This document shows, piece after piece, positions 8,441 to 16,950 of a stretch of 64,000 nucleotides of DNA; the stretch's first letter is position 1; every line of letters begins with the position of its first letter. Location of the stretch: contig JBIKWB010000015.1 in assembly GCA_044356555.1 (NCBI GenBank), positions 1-64,000 on the forward strand, written 5' to 3'. This DNA is from Tous-C4FEB sp044356555 (lineage in GTDB: Bacteria; Verrucomicrobiota; Verrucomicrobiia; Opitutales; Opitutaceae). Both the position numbers and the translations under genes were made by a program. The notes under the pieces are model-generated. The model was given only the letters and a program-made list of their open reading frames with translations, searched no databases and was not told the origin of the DNA.

Positions 8441-8475
8441 TTTTAACCACGAATGGACGCGAATGAACACGAATT
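8441..8475 (-). repeat. Dispersed CGAATG-type intergenic repeat
   Basis: The plus strand holds near-tandem units of about 10 bp: TTAACCACGAATGGACGCGA followed by ATGAACACGAAT. On the minus strand this is the ATTCGTG/CATTCG pattern that recurs between genes in many environmental bacterial genomes. It fills most of the 78-bp gap between the 812-residue gene and the FAD oxidoreductase. This is the only copy in the window. Confidence 0.45.
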
Positions 8476-8483
8476 CGGGCGGT

Positions 8484-10922
8484 TTAATCGTAGGTGAGTT
8501 GGGCGGTGGCGGTGACGGGGGATTCGGCGACGGTGCGAAGCCAGTAGGCTTGATAAGAAACGGGAAAAACATGGGTGGTCGTTTGGCCGGCGGCGACTTC
8601 GAAACTGCGATACGTGACCCATTGGCCGTTGCCTGTGAGATCGACCTCGACGCGGATGCGGACGGGCTCGGTCGAGGTGTGCGAGAGCGAGATCTTTTTC
8701 CGATCGTAGCCGGTGAGAAGATAGGGATCGGAGGGCGCTCCGGCTTGGACCGCAGTCTCTTTCCAGGGGCCACCGATGCCGACGGGTTTGCCGAGGCTCC
8801 AGAGATCGTCGACGGAACCGGCCCAGACGGCTGCCTTGCCGCCGGTGGAGCGGATGACGTGGGCGTTGGTCGCGGAGGCATCGGCGTCGAGGCCGGTCAT
8901 GACGAAGAGCCCGCGCCACGTGGCGTAGTCGTGGATCTGGCGGTTGTGCGTCGCGACGGCGCGGACCTTGGCGATGCCGCCGGCGTTTTCGGCGGGCAGT
9001 TCGAAGAACGTGCCGCCGGTGTTGAGGAGGTCGCGTTCGGTGCAGACCTCGCGGACGGTGCGTTCGAAGCCGTGGGGGCCTTCGAGGCGGTAGTCGGCGC
9101 GGCTGCGAGGGAGGCGCCAACGTTTCCCCTGCTCGTCGGTGTAGATGATCGAGGCGGCGTCGATCGCGACGGCGTCGCGAGGGATGGCGACGTTGGCCTG
9201 CATCCAAGCGGCGGCTTCGGGTTCGGCGCTCGGGCGGAGGATGAGATCGGGGCCCATTTCGTAAAACGCGTCGCCGGCGGCGAGGCCGAGGGTTTTCTTC
9301 CCGGCGCCGCGGGCGTGGAGGAGGCCGCCGAGGGGCTTGGGCGTGGTCGGGGTGGCGAGGGCGTGGAAGATTGCGGTGCCGCCGGTGGGTCTTGGATCCG
9401 CGTTGCGGAAGGAGAAAGAGGCGGTGGCGTGGGCGCAGTCGCGGGAGGCGCGGACCCGGACCCAAGCGCCGGTCTCGGCGGCGGTGAACTCGGTGGCGAC
9501 GTAGCCGGCGGCGGGAACTTCGATGCGGCGGAGTTCCGTCCAAGTGTTGTTGCCGGTGCGGTCGACTTCGAGGGTGAAGGTGACGGGCGCGGGCGCATCG
9601 TGGGCGAGGTGGAGTAGGCGGTGATCAAAGCCCGAAAAAAGGAAGGCATCGGAAGGGGCGTTGGCGGTGACGGCCTCGTCCTGCCAGACGGCGCCGCGGC
9701 CGATGGGCGGGCCGAAACGGTCGAGCTGCGCGGGGTCGATAAACCACAGGTTGGACTGGGATTGGCCGGGGCCGGCGAGCTTACCTTTGGCGCGGCGTTT
9801 GTTGAGGAATTCGCTTTTGGCGGTGTCGTCGGTGCCGAGGACGATCTTGTCGCCCCAGCGGGCGAAGTCGCCGACGACTTTTAGGTAATTGGAGCGCGGG
9901 GCGATGCCGGCGGAGTGCGTGGAATCGAAGGTTTTGGGGAAACGCCAGAAGGCGCCGTGCATCGTCATGAGCAGGTCGTTTTCCGCGATGTCGCGGATGC
10001 GGGGCCACTCGGTGTTCCAGCCGTGGGCGCCGTCGTAGGAGTGGCTGGATTTCGGGAGACGGTAGGCGTGCCAATCGGAATCGCGGCGTGAAGCCGCTCC
10101 TGCCGGGGAGGCGTCACGCACCATGAGAATGAGCGAGCGGTGGTCCCAGCCGATGGACCAGATGGGATCGGTGGCGGGGTTCTTGTTGCCGGTGAGGTCG
10201 CCGGGGCCGGTGACTTCGGTGAACTGATTGCGCCGGATGACGGTCCACGTGTCGGATTTGCCGTCCCACTCGGCGAGGGCGCCGCTGGGGATGTCGGGTT
10301 TGGTGCGGGCGAGCGGGGAGTTTTCGCCGTTGTTGGCGTAGACGAGCACGCCTTGGCCGGAGTAGAGGCCCTTGCCGTGGTAGCCGGGCAAAGCGGCGCG
10401 GCGAAACGGTTCCTTCACCTGTTCGTCGCGGAACAATTCCGTCACGGCGAGGGTGTGGACATCGACCTCGTAAAACCCCTCCTCCATGGAGGCGTTGTAA
10501 ATCTTGTTAGCAGGATCGGTGAGATGGCGGGCATTGCCGGTGGGGCGGCCGAACATGGTCGAAAACGGAATTGCGCGGACCTTGCCTTGGGCGTCGACGG
10601 CGTAGGGGCCGATGAAGAGCTGGTTGGATTCGCGGTGGATGAAGCGGTTGGCGGGGGTACCGCCGATGCTCTCGGGGTGGATCGTTTGGCGGAGGGCGGA
10701 GTCGATGGAGTAGAGTTTGTCGTCGGAGCCGCGGGGCTGGTGCGGTGAGTATGTAACGACCCAAAGTTTATCAGCCCACGGTACGACGGCACCGGTGCCG
10801 CATTCGCCCTGCGAGTTGAACATCGCAAGATGCGGGTAGATGCCGCTCAGGGAGGTGGGCGGCGGGACGGGTGTGGCGACGGCGAAGACGGAGGTGAAGG
10901 CGAGGGTGATCAGGCGGCGCAT
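8484..10922 (-). CDS. Unrecognised secreted protein with an internal ~100-residue duplication
   Basis: The product is 812 residues from the ATG at 10922, chosen because MRRLITLAFTSVFAVATP gives a signal peptide right at the start. I do not recognise the family. The first 400 residues have short beta-rich segments (KLWVVTYSPHQPRGSDDKLY, DPIWSIGWDHRSLILMVRD) that suggest a propeller. Residues about 400-508 and 705-812 are clearly related: both have a G-x-P-x-G-x-G start, W-x3-A-V-x-A-x-APSD, LF/LLxG(F/Y)D, EVDxTGNxxW and R(R/S)xEV. Each looks like a beta-sandwich module. The gene lies between a TonB receptor (126 bp upstream) and a secreted FAD oxidoreductase (78 bp downstream), so it probably handles the same extracellular substrate. 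A REP-like insertion appears to code residues near 275. No catalytic motif is visible. Confidence 0.75.
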   Translation of the reverse strand: MRRLITLAFTSVFAVATPVPPPTSLSGIYPHLAMFNSQGECGTGAVVPWADKLWVVTYSPHQPRGSDDKLYSIDSALRQTIHPESIGGTPANRFIHRESNQLFIGPYAVDAQGKVRAIPFSTMFGRPTGNARHLTDPANKIYNASMEEGFYEVDVHTLAVTELFRDEQVKEPFRRAALPGYHGKGLYSGQGVLVYANNGENSPLARTKPDIPSGALAEWDGKSDTWTVIRRNQFTEVTGPGDLTGNKNPATDPIWSIGWDHRSLILMVRDASPAGAASRRDSDWHAYRLPKSSHSYDGAHGWNTEWPRIRDIAENDLLMTMHGAFWRFPKTFDSTHSAGIAPRSNYLKVVGDFARWGDKIVLGTDDTAKSEFLNKRRAKGKLAGPGQSQSNLWFIDPAQLDRFGPPIGRGAVWQDEAVTANAPSDAFLFSGFDHRLLHLAHDAPAPVTFTLEVDRTGNNTWTELRRIEVPAAGYVATEFTAAETGAWVRVRASRDCAHATASFSFRNADPRPTGGTAIFHALATPTTPKPLGGLLHARGAGKKTLGLAAGDAFYEMGPDLILRPSAEPEAAAWMQANVAIPRDAVAIDAASIIYTDEQGKRWRLPRSRADYRLEGPHGFERTVREVCTERDLLNTGGTFFELPAENAGGIAKVRAVATHNRQIHDYATWRGLFVMTGLDADASATNAHVIRSTGGKAAVWAGSVDDLWSLGKPVGIGGPWKETAVQAGAPSDPYLLTGYDRKKISLSHTSTEPVRIRVEVDLTGNGQWVTYRSFEVAAGQTTTHVFPVSYQAYWLRTVAESPVTATAQLTYD
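10078..10105 (-). repeat. REP-like palindrome inside a coding sequence
   Basis: The minus strand reads GGCAGGAGCGGCTTCACGCC and then GCGATTCC, with arms GCGGC and GCCGC around a GTGAA loop. It resembles REP sequences of the GGAGCGGCTTCA-GCCGCGA kind known from other bacteria. It lies in frame in the 812-residue secreted protein, encoding roughly SPAGAASRRDSD. Only one copy is present here, so repeat status is unproven. Confidence 0.35.
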
Positions 10923-11002
10923 AGGAATGAGCGAGGCGTCAGATGAACGGGGTGATAGCGCGCAAATTACCGGACAAGACCCCGGTGATTTGACGAACGT
11001 TG

Positions 11003-11033
11003 AAAACCGCCCGGACGCCTCGGCGAGGTGTCC
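11003..11033 (-). terminator. Candidate rho-independent terminator after the TonB receptor
   Basis: On the minus strand, 16 bases past the TonB receptor stop, GGACACCTC pairs with GAGGCGTCC (9 pairs, one G-U) around GCC. The hairpin is followed by GGGCGG and four T. The U-tract is short and slightly displaced, so it may only reduce read-through into the 812-residue gene 80 bp further on. Confidence 0.5.
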
Positions 11034-11048
11034 CGGCACGTGGAGCCC

Positions 11049-13991
11049 TCAAAAGCGCAGGGTCGTGGTGACGGAGTATTTGCGCGGGGCGTTGAACCAT
11101 TGAGCGTAGCGAAGAGTCCCGTTGGTGCTGCGAATGAGGAAGAGGGTGCGGTTGGTGTCGAGCACGTTGGCGACGTTGAGTTGGATGGAGGCGCTCACCC
11201 ATTTGGTGGGGCGGAAACGATAGACGGCAAACGCGTCGTGAAGCGTGCGGTCGGGGAAATAAAACATCTTCCGCTTATTTCCGTCGGCGAGGTCATTGTA
11301 CATGTAGGCGCGGTAATTCTGCTGGTAGCTCGTGCTGAGACCGACGACGAGGCCGCGCAACATCCCGCGATCAAATTGGTAGCGGTTGATGACGCTGTAG
11401 GCGCGTTCGGCATATCCGACCGTAGCTTCGCCGGCCCGGCGCACAATGAGGGTGCCACCGGAGGGGGAAACAAAGCCGAGTTGATGATCTGTGATGGGCA
11501 GGCCGTTGGCCGTCGTGCCGACGCCGGGGGTCAGGAGGCCGAGGGTCTGGGCGTTGAGAATCTGGCCGGATTCGATGTCGAGTTGGGCGAAGTAGAGGCT
11601 GGTCGGGTCTTTGAGCATCGCGATCGAGAGCGGGATCTGGGAGGACGCGGGATTCAACGGATCGGAGGGGACGAGCAAGGGCGCGAGGGTGGTGCCGGTC
11701 TTGATTGCGACGACCTGCTGGCCGCCGACCGTGGTGGTGTTGAACTGGTCGTTGTAAAATTGGGGGACGGTGACGTTGGACCGCTCGCTGCCGTTGGCGG
11801 TGGCGAAGTTGAGGCGCACCTCCCAGCCCTTGAGCGGGCGGGTGGAGAGGGTGACATTATAGCCGTCGGAGGTCTTGCTGAAGGTGTAAGCGTTGCCACC
11901 GAAGCGGCCGTTAATGCCGTCGGGGTCCACGTCGTTGCGGTTGGGCAAGCCGGCGGTGAAGTTGAGCGCTTCGGAGATGTAGTAATTGAAATTACCGGAG
12001 ATGCGGTTGTCGAAGAGGCCGAACTTTAGGCCGATGTCCTTGCTGGTGCCTTTGCCGGGAGGGAGCGGTTGGTTGTAGATATCGCGGGTGGTATCGAAAT
12101 TGATTTTGGCGTTGGTGGAATAGTTCACGGAGCCGCGCAGGCCTTTGATGCCCGTGTCGAAAACCGCGCCGGTCGTGAGGCTGTCGTAAGTGATAGGCCC
12201 GCGGAGGAGGCCGGTCTGCACGCGCTTGGCGACGGCCTCTTCGGAGCGGTAGCCGACCATGGTGTCGATGCGTTCTTTCCACCAAGAGCTGAAGGCGCTG
12301 AAGCCGTAGCTGGTCTCGCGGGTATCGTCGTAGCCGTAGACGCCGGTGCTGACCGAAGTCTGTCCGGTGGCGGCGTTGATGGGGCCGGAAAGCCCGAGGG
12401 GATTGCCGGTGGTCTTGGGTACGGCGTAGGGATAAATCATGGGCGAGAGCTTGTAGGTCTTGCCGTTCGGGTGGACGAGGGAATCGGCAAACCAAGAGAT
12501 GTTGCCGAAGAGGTTTTTGGGGAACGCTTCGACCCAGACGGAAGGCATCACATTGCGACCGGAATCGGTGTTGGTGATGCGGGCGGGGTCCTGGATAATC
12601 TTCCCGCTGCTGTCGGTCTCGTAGAAACGCCACGCTTCGGAATTCACCCACGAGAACATGTCTTGGTAAAAGGCGCTCGCCTGATGCGTGCCCCAGCGAC
12701 CGAGGTTTTTTTGGTAGACGACTGAACCGCGGTAGCCGCGGGCGCCGGTCCAAAACGGCGCGTCGTTGAGCGTTTGGTTCATGGCCCATTTGGTGCCGAT
12801 GGCGCCGGTGGCCGGATCGGTGTAGAGATTGCCCGTGGCTCCGGGCGCGAAGACGCTCGTCGAGCTGGGGTTCAGGCTCTGGTTGACGCGGGCATCGTGG
12901 CCGTAGCGCAGCTGGAGGGCGAGACCGGGGGCAAGAGTTGCCTCGGCCACGACGGACTTGAGCTCGTTGAAATAGGCGTCGCGGCGGTAGGGCCCGATCG
13001 CGGAGTCCACGGTGGTCAGGTCGAATTTGCCATCGGTGAGATTGCGGGACTCGGGAAAGGCGGCGAGGTAACGGGAGTTTTGGTTATCTACGCGCTCGCC
13101 GGTGGGCAGGAGGAGCGTCAGCGGAGCGCGGACGATCACCGCCTGCGCCAAAATTGAATCGCGCCGGTAGTCGCGGTATTCGCCGCGCACTTCGAGCCAC
13201 TTCCATGGGCGTAACGTGGCGGTGACATGGAGGCCTTCCGTCGCCTGGCTGATGTTGGGGCGGAAGTATTTGGTGTCGCCCTTTACGGCGTTGAGGCGGA
13301 TGGCGAACAGACGGTTGCCCGCGTTGGCGTCGACGGTGTAACGGAGGGAGCCTTCGGAGTCGGCGGTCGCGTTGAGGATCAGCGAGCGGCGGTTGAGGTA
13401 GGCGCGTTTGGAGTTGCTGGTCACCACGCCGCCGGCGTCACCGGAGCCGAAGAGGAGGGAATTGGAACCGCCGATGGCTTCGACGCGTTCGATATCAAAG
13501 GAGTCGAGCAACGTGGTGTCGGAGCGGAGAAATCCGTCACGGCGGGGATTGTTAATTTGGAGACCGCGCATCGACATGCTCTTCGGGTCCTGACGGTCGC
13601 CCTCGAGATTGCCGCGCACATCCTCGTTGCCCGAGCCGATGATGGCGGGGCCGAGGCCGCCGAACTTGGCGAGCATTTCGGTGGCATCGACGATCCCTAG
13701 TTCGTCCATCAACTGGCGGTTGAAAACTTTGGCGTCGAGGGGCGTCTTGCTCAGGGGTGTGTTGGTGCCCGTGACGGAGTTGGTGTTGGTGGCGTCGTAG
13801 GTGTCGTCGGCGTCGGCGTTCACTTGGAACGTGTTCAACGTGATCGTTTCCTCCTTCGGCACGACGGGGGTTGTCGCCGTTTTGGCACCCGCGGCGGGTG
13901 CGACTTGGGCGGGGAGCGAGGAGGATGCAGCGAGCCCTGCGGCCAGCATGAGAATCGAAACGGGGACGCGCTGAGACGAGAGTAGTTGCAT
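11049..13991 (-). CDS. TonB-dependent outer-membrane receptor
   Basis: The product is 980 residues from the ATG at 13991, which places MQLLSSQRVPVSILMLAAGL as signal peptide. After a short linker comes ETITLNTFQVNADADDTYDA, a motif shared in form (xLxxFxV) with the other three receptors here and a possible TonB-contact segment. A plug domain follows (about 70-230; RGLQINNPRRDGFLR, IERVEAIGGSNSLLFGSGDA). The rest is a 22-strand-type barrel ending in ...SVTTTLRF, with the terminal Phe expected for outer-membrane proteins. It lacks the STN and carboxypeptidase-regulatory domains. The ligand is unknown; it heads a unit with a secreted unknown and an FAD oxidoreductase. A perfect 14-bp palindrome lies 120 bp upstream. 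No SusD partner is present. Confidence 0.9.
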   Translation of the reverse strand: MQLLSSQRVPVSILMLAAGLAASSSLPAQVAPAAGAKTATTPVVPKEETITLNTFQVNADADDTYDATNTNSVTGTNTPLSKTPLDAKVFNRQLMDELGIVDATEMLAKFGGLGPAIIGSGNEDVRGNLEGDRQDPKSMSMRGLQINNPRRDGFLRSDTTLLDSFDIERVEAIGGSNSLLFGSGDAGGVVTSNSKRAYLNRRSLILNATADSEGSLRYTVDANAGNRLFAIRLNAVKGDTKYFRPNISQATEGLHVTATLRPWKWLEVRGEYRDYRRDSILAQAVIVRAPLTLLLPTGERVDNQNSRYLAAFPESRNLTDGKFDLTTVDSAIGPYRRDAYFNELKSVVAEATLAPGLALQLRYGHDARVNQSLNPSSTSVFAPGATGNLYTDPATGAIGTKWAMNQTLNDAPFWTGARGYRGSVVYQKNLGRWGTHQASAFYQDMFSWVNSEAWRFYETDSSGKIIQDPARITNTDSGRNVMPSVWVEAFPKNLFGNISWFADSLVHPNGKTYKLSPMIYPYAVPKTTGNPLGLSGPINAATGQTSVSTGVYGYDDTRETSYGFSAFSSWWKERIDTMVGYRSEEAVAKRVQTGLLRGPITYDSLTTGAVFDTGIKGLRGSVNYSTNAKINFDTTRDIYNQPLPPGKGTSKDIGLKFGLFDNRISGNFNYYISEALNFTAGLPNRNDVDPDGINGRFGGNAYTFSKTSDGYNVTLSTRPLKGWEVRLNFATANGSERSNVTVPQFYNDQFNTTTVGGQQVVAIKTGTTLAPLLVPSDPLNPASSQIPLSIAMLKDPTSLYFAQLDIESGQILNAQTLGLLTPGVGTTANGLPITDHQLGFVSPSGGTLIVRRAGEATVGYAERAYSVINRYQFDRGMLRGLVVGLSTSYQQNYRAYMYNDLADGNKRKMFYFPDRTLHDAFAVYRFRPTKWVSASIQLNVANVLDTNRTLFLIRSTNGTLRYAQWFNAPRKYSVTTTLRF

Positions 13992-14110
13992 GGGTAAACG
14001 GGCCGGGTGGAAGGCCAGGGGGTGGGGTGAGCGGAGGGAACAGGCGACTGACGCCCGGGGAGACACGGGGACAAAACAGCCCCGACCACCGCCCAACAAC
14101 CCCCACGTTA

Positions 14111-14124
14111 GTGAACGCGTTCAC
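14111..14124. promoter_or_regulatory. Operator-like perfect palindrome upstream of the TonB receptor
   Basis: GTGAACGCGTTCAC is identical to its reverse complement, with the central CG and TGAA/TTCA arms typical of LacI-family operators. It sits 120 bp upstream of the receptor ATG in a non-coding gap. It differs from the TTGAAnCCnTTCAA sites elsewhere in the window, so it may serve another regulator. Confidence 0.5.
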
Positions 14125-14307
14125 CGCAACCGTCGGCGGGAGCACGCTCTCAAACCCGGGGATAGTCTGGACTGGAGGCTGAACGGCGGCCACGGGAACA
14201 ACCCCTCACGCGGCGGCGACGCTTCTTGATCAAGCCCGGGCCCTTTCAAGGCGACCAGACGAACCGGAAATGGAGGAATTCGTAAACAGGATCGGAGGGC
14301 ATCTGAC

Positions 14308-14333
14308 CCGCAATCCTTTGCAGGATTGTGCGG
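14308..14333 (-). terminator. Hairpin at the FAD oxidoreductase gene end
   Basis: Just past the TGA stop, the minus strand reads CCGCACAATCC, then TGCAAA, then GGATTGCGG. It forms a 9-pair stem with one bulged A. No T-run follows, so it may be a 3'-end stabilising hairpin and not an intrinsic terminator. Confidence 0.35.
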
Positions 14334-14335
14334 AA

Positions 14336-16615
14336 TCAATAAGCGGAGACGCGGAAGAGGGCGGCGGGGGCGCCGCTGGCGGGGCGCGTGAGTTGGACGG
14401 TCAGGCGACGCGTGCGCAGCGGCGCGGCGAGCGTGAGCGCGGCCTGGCTGAGATGTTGGTCGCGGAGCTCGCCGACCAGGCGGCCGGTGTCGTCGAGGAC
14501 GCGGAGGGCGGGCACGCAGAACGGTGCAACCGTCTCGGGGTTTAACATGAGCACGGTTTCAAGCGGGTGGTCAAAATCGGCGTCGAGGTCGAATTCGAGG
14601 CGCGAGAGCTCGACGGGCTCGGGCCATTCGAGCGTGAGGGTGGGCGCGGCATCGGTGAGGGCGGCGAGCCAGACGTTGGGCTGGTTGGTGGGACGGCTGA
14701 AACCGTTGCGGAGATTCTCCGGAGCGAAGAGCGCGATGGCAGGCTCGACGCGGAGCGCGAAATTTTTCCCGCCGGGGCGGCGCTGGGGAATCCAGAACTC
14801 GAAGCTCTCGATGCCGGTGCCGGGCGGTGGCTCTTGGCGCGGGGATTTGGCGACGGCGCGGTTGAATTTCTGCGTGACGGAGAGGACGCCGGTGAGGCGC
14901 TGATCGCTGAGGTGGGCGGTGATCGCCGGATTGGCGGCAAGGCAGACGAAGGCGTAGCGCGGGGCTTCGATCGACGAAGGGAATTTGAACGTGACGGACT
15001 GGGCCGGGCCGGCGGCGAGCGGGACGCGAAGCGTGGCGAGGGTGACGTCGGGCGTGTGGTTATTGAGTTTTGAACTCACGCGGAGTTCGGCGACGAGTTC
15101 GGTGGCGGTGGCGACGTCGAGTGTAAACGTAACGGCGGGCATCGGGCCGGGGGCCACGGGGAGCAGCATCGCCCAGGCGTCGGTGAGCGGGAGGCGGTCG
15201 GAACCGGCGGGCAGTTCGGAGAGTTGGTAGGTAGAAGAAGCGGTGACGGTCGCGCGGGCGGCGAGGTCGGCGTTATCGCGGAGTGCGACCTCGGGGATGA
15301 ATTGACCGGCACGGATGAGACGGCGTTGCAGTTCCGCCATGCGCGCGGGGGCGACGAGATCGCGCGGGGAGAGACCGTCGCGTGCGCAGAGGGCGGCGGC
15401 GAGGCCGACGGCTTGGCCGCTGTGCGCGCAGGTGGCCATGACGCGGGTCGAACCGAAGGCGATGTGTGTCGCGCTGGTGATACGGCCGGCGAGGAAGAGA
15501 TTGGTGATGTTGCGCGAGTAGAGGCTGCGGTAGGGAATCGGAAAAACGCCCTTGGCGTGCCATTGCTGACAGCCGGGTTTCGGACTGTAGACACCCGCGG
15601 GGGGATGAAGATCGATGGACCAGCCGCCGAAGGAAACGGCGTCGGGTTGCGGGCGTTGCTCGATGAGGTCGCGTTGCGAAACCATGGTGTCGCCCTCGAA
15701 GCGGCGGCTCTCGCGTTTACCGGGAATGGTGCCGACCCACTCGAGGGTGAGATTGGCGGCCTCGGGGAATTTACCGGAATTTTTAATGTAGTTCCACACT
15801 CCGTAGGCAACTTTCCAGAGTTCCCACTTGATCTCTTCGGTCTCGTGCACGGTGTCGCGAAGACCGCCGTATTCGATCCACCAGAGGCGGCAGCCAAACT
15901 CGGCGGCGTTGAAATCGCGGAAGCGCGGGACCTGCGTGATGTCTTGGAGCGCGTAGCTGGGTGGCGTGAATTTCACCGGACGGCCGGTGTCTTTGGAATA
16001 AAAGTAGATCGAGTGACCGAGCAGCTCGGCATTGGCGACGGCGGGCGCGAAGGCCTCGTCGAACTCGGCGGCGGCTTCAGCGCCGATGCGGAACGCGGCG
16101 CCGGCGAGGAAACCGACGATCCCGTCACCCGAGGCGTCGACGAAGAGCGGTGCGGCGATCTCGTAGGTCGTGGAATTTTGGGAATTGAAGGCGCGGACGG
16201 CGCGGATCGTGTCGGGGCCGGACTTTTCCAGGTCGTGAACGGCGGTGTTGAGGAGAAGCGTGAGGTTCTTCTCGGCGACGGTTTTCTCGAGGAGAATGGT
16301 GTCCCAGATGAGTGGGTTGCCCTCGGGATTGCGGTATTGGTTTTCGAGGAGGAACTCGTCGATCACGCCGCCCTCGCGGGCCCAACGGTTGTTGTTGCCG
16401 AGATGGGACGTGGCGCCGAGGACCCAAAGGCGCACCTCGCTGGAGGCATTGCCGCCGAGGACGGGGCGGTCCTGTACGAGAATGACTTTCAGACCGGCTC
16501 GGGCGGCGGTGATGGCGCAGCACGTGCCGGCGAGACCGCCGCCGACCACGACGAGATCGGCGGAGAGATTTTTTTGGTTGAGCGCACGGTGCGCGACGGG
16601 TGGATGGACGATCAT
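14336..16615 (-). CDS. FAD-dependent oxidoreductase without signal peptide
   Basis: This 759-residue protein belongs to the same FAD_oxidored family as the gene at 6102-8405. It has DLVVVGGGLAGTCCAITAAR near residue 20, VLGGNASSEVRLWVLG near 52, KRESRRFEGDTMVSQRDL and NLFLAGRITSATHIAFGSTR. The Rossmann motif starts within the first 25 residues with no signal peptide, so it is probably cytoplasmic, unlike its paralogue. The C-terminal 270 residues after the FAD core form beta-rich modules. The substrate is unknown; family members in polysaccharide loci are poorly characterised. The ATG is preceded by TTTTCTCCTCTCCG with no Shine-Dalgarno motif. It is divergent from vapBC (84-bp gap) and upstream of a TonB receptor, separated by 344 bp. 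Confidence 0.85.
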   Translation of the reverse strand: MIVHPPVAHRALNQKNLSADLVVVGGGLAGTCCAITAARAGLKVILVQDRPVLGGNASSEVRLWVLGATSHLGNNNRWAREGGVIDEFLLENQYRNPEGNPLIWDTILLEKTVAEKNLTLLLNTAVHDLEKSGPDTIRAVRAFNSQNSTTYEIAAPLFVDASGDGIVGFLAGAAFRIGAEAAAEFDEAFAPAVANAELLGHSIYFYSKDTGRPVKFTPPSYALQDITQVPRFRDFNAAEFGCRLWWIEYGGLRDTVHETEEIKWELWKVAYGVWNYIKNSGKFPEAANLTLEWVGTIPGKRESRRFEGDTMVSQRDLIEQRPQPDAVSFGGWSIDLHPPAGVYSPKPGCQQWHAKGVFPIPYRSLYSRNITNLFLAGRITSATHIAFGSTRVMATCAHSGQAVGLAAALCARDGLSPRDLVAPARMAELQRRLIRAGQFIPEVALRDNADLAARATVTASSTYQLSELPAGSDRLPLTDAWAMLLPVAPGPMPAVTFTLDVATATELVAELRVSSKLNNHTPDVTLATLRVPLAAGPAQSVTFKFPSSIEAPRYAFVCLAANPAITAHLSDQRLTGVLSVTQKFNRAVAKSPRQEPPPGTGIESFEFWIPQRRPGGKNFALRVEPAIALFAPENLRNGFSRPTNQPNVWLAALTDAAPTLTLEWPEPVELSRLEFDLDADFDHPLETVLMLNPETVAPFCVPALRVLDDTGRLVGELRDQHLSQAALTLAAPLRTRRLTVQLTRPASGAPAALFRVSAY

Positions 16616-16698
16616 CGGAGAGGAGAAAACGGTGCGAGAGTGCTGAAATTAGAAGCGTAGTGGCTTGCGGAGCGCATCAGATGCGTCAGCATCATGGG

Positions 16699-16950
16699 AT
16701 GAGAACCACTCTGGATTTGGATGAGGATGTGATGCTGGCGGCGAAGGAACTCGCGGCGCGTTCGAAGCGCTCGGCGGGCAAGGTTATCTCCGAGGTTTTT
16801 CGGCGGGGGCTGCACGCGGGTGAAGCGCCCGCGCCGACGCGGCGCACGCGGACCAACGTCGCGGCGGGCTTCGAGGTGTTGCCGGCGGGCGGGCGGGTTG
16901 TCACCGCAAGGCTCGTAAGCAAGCTGAGGGAAGAGACCGAGACGCGATGA
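16699..16950 (+). CDS. vapB: VapB-type antitoxin (ribbon-helix-helix)
   Basis: This is an 83-residue protein from the ATG at 16699, chosen because MRTTLDLDEDVMLAAKELA is the usual ribbon-helix-helix antitoxin start (short beta strand, then two helices, residues about 1-40). The C-terminal half, basic and flexible, would bind the toxin. The stop codon overlaps the next ATG (ATGA, 4 bp), the classic antitoxin-toxin arrangement. Such pairs repress their own promoter, which must lie in the 83-bp gap shared with the divergent FAD oxidoreductase. The leader has no Shine-Dalgarno motif. Confidence 0.88.
   Translation: MRTTLDLDEDVMLAAKELAARSKRSAGKVISEVFRRGLHAGEAPAPTRRTRTNVAAGFEVLPAGGRVVTARLVSKLREETETR

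Larger units (their letters stand above)
13992..14335. other. 344-bp intergenic region with operator-like palindrome and hairpin
   Basis: This gap separates the FAD oxidoreductase at 14336 from the TonB receptor starting at 13991. It contains no coding sequence I can support. It holds a perfect palindrome at 14111-14124 and a hairpin at 14308-14333 next to the FAD gene stop. The receptor promoter should lie here; I could not place its -35 and -10 boxes. Confidence 0.6.

Noticed and set aside
16600..16698. Upstream in-frame start for the VapB antitoxin (116 residues)
   Set aside because: The added 33 residues overlap the start of the divergent FAD gene and have no fold; the ATG at 16699 gives a standard ribbon-helix-helix start.
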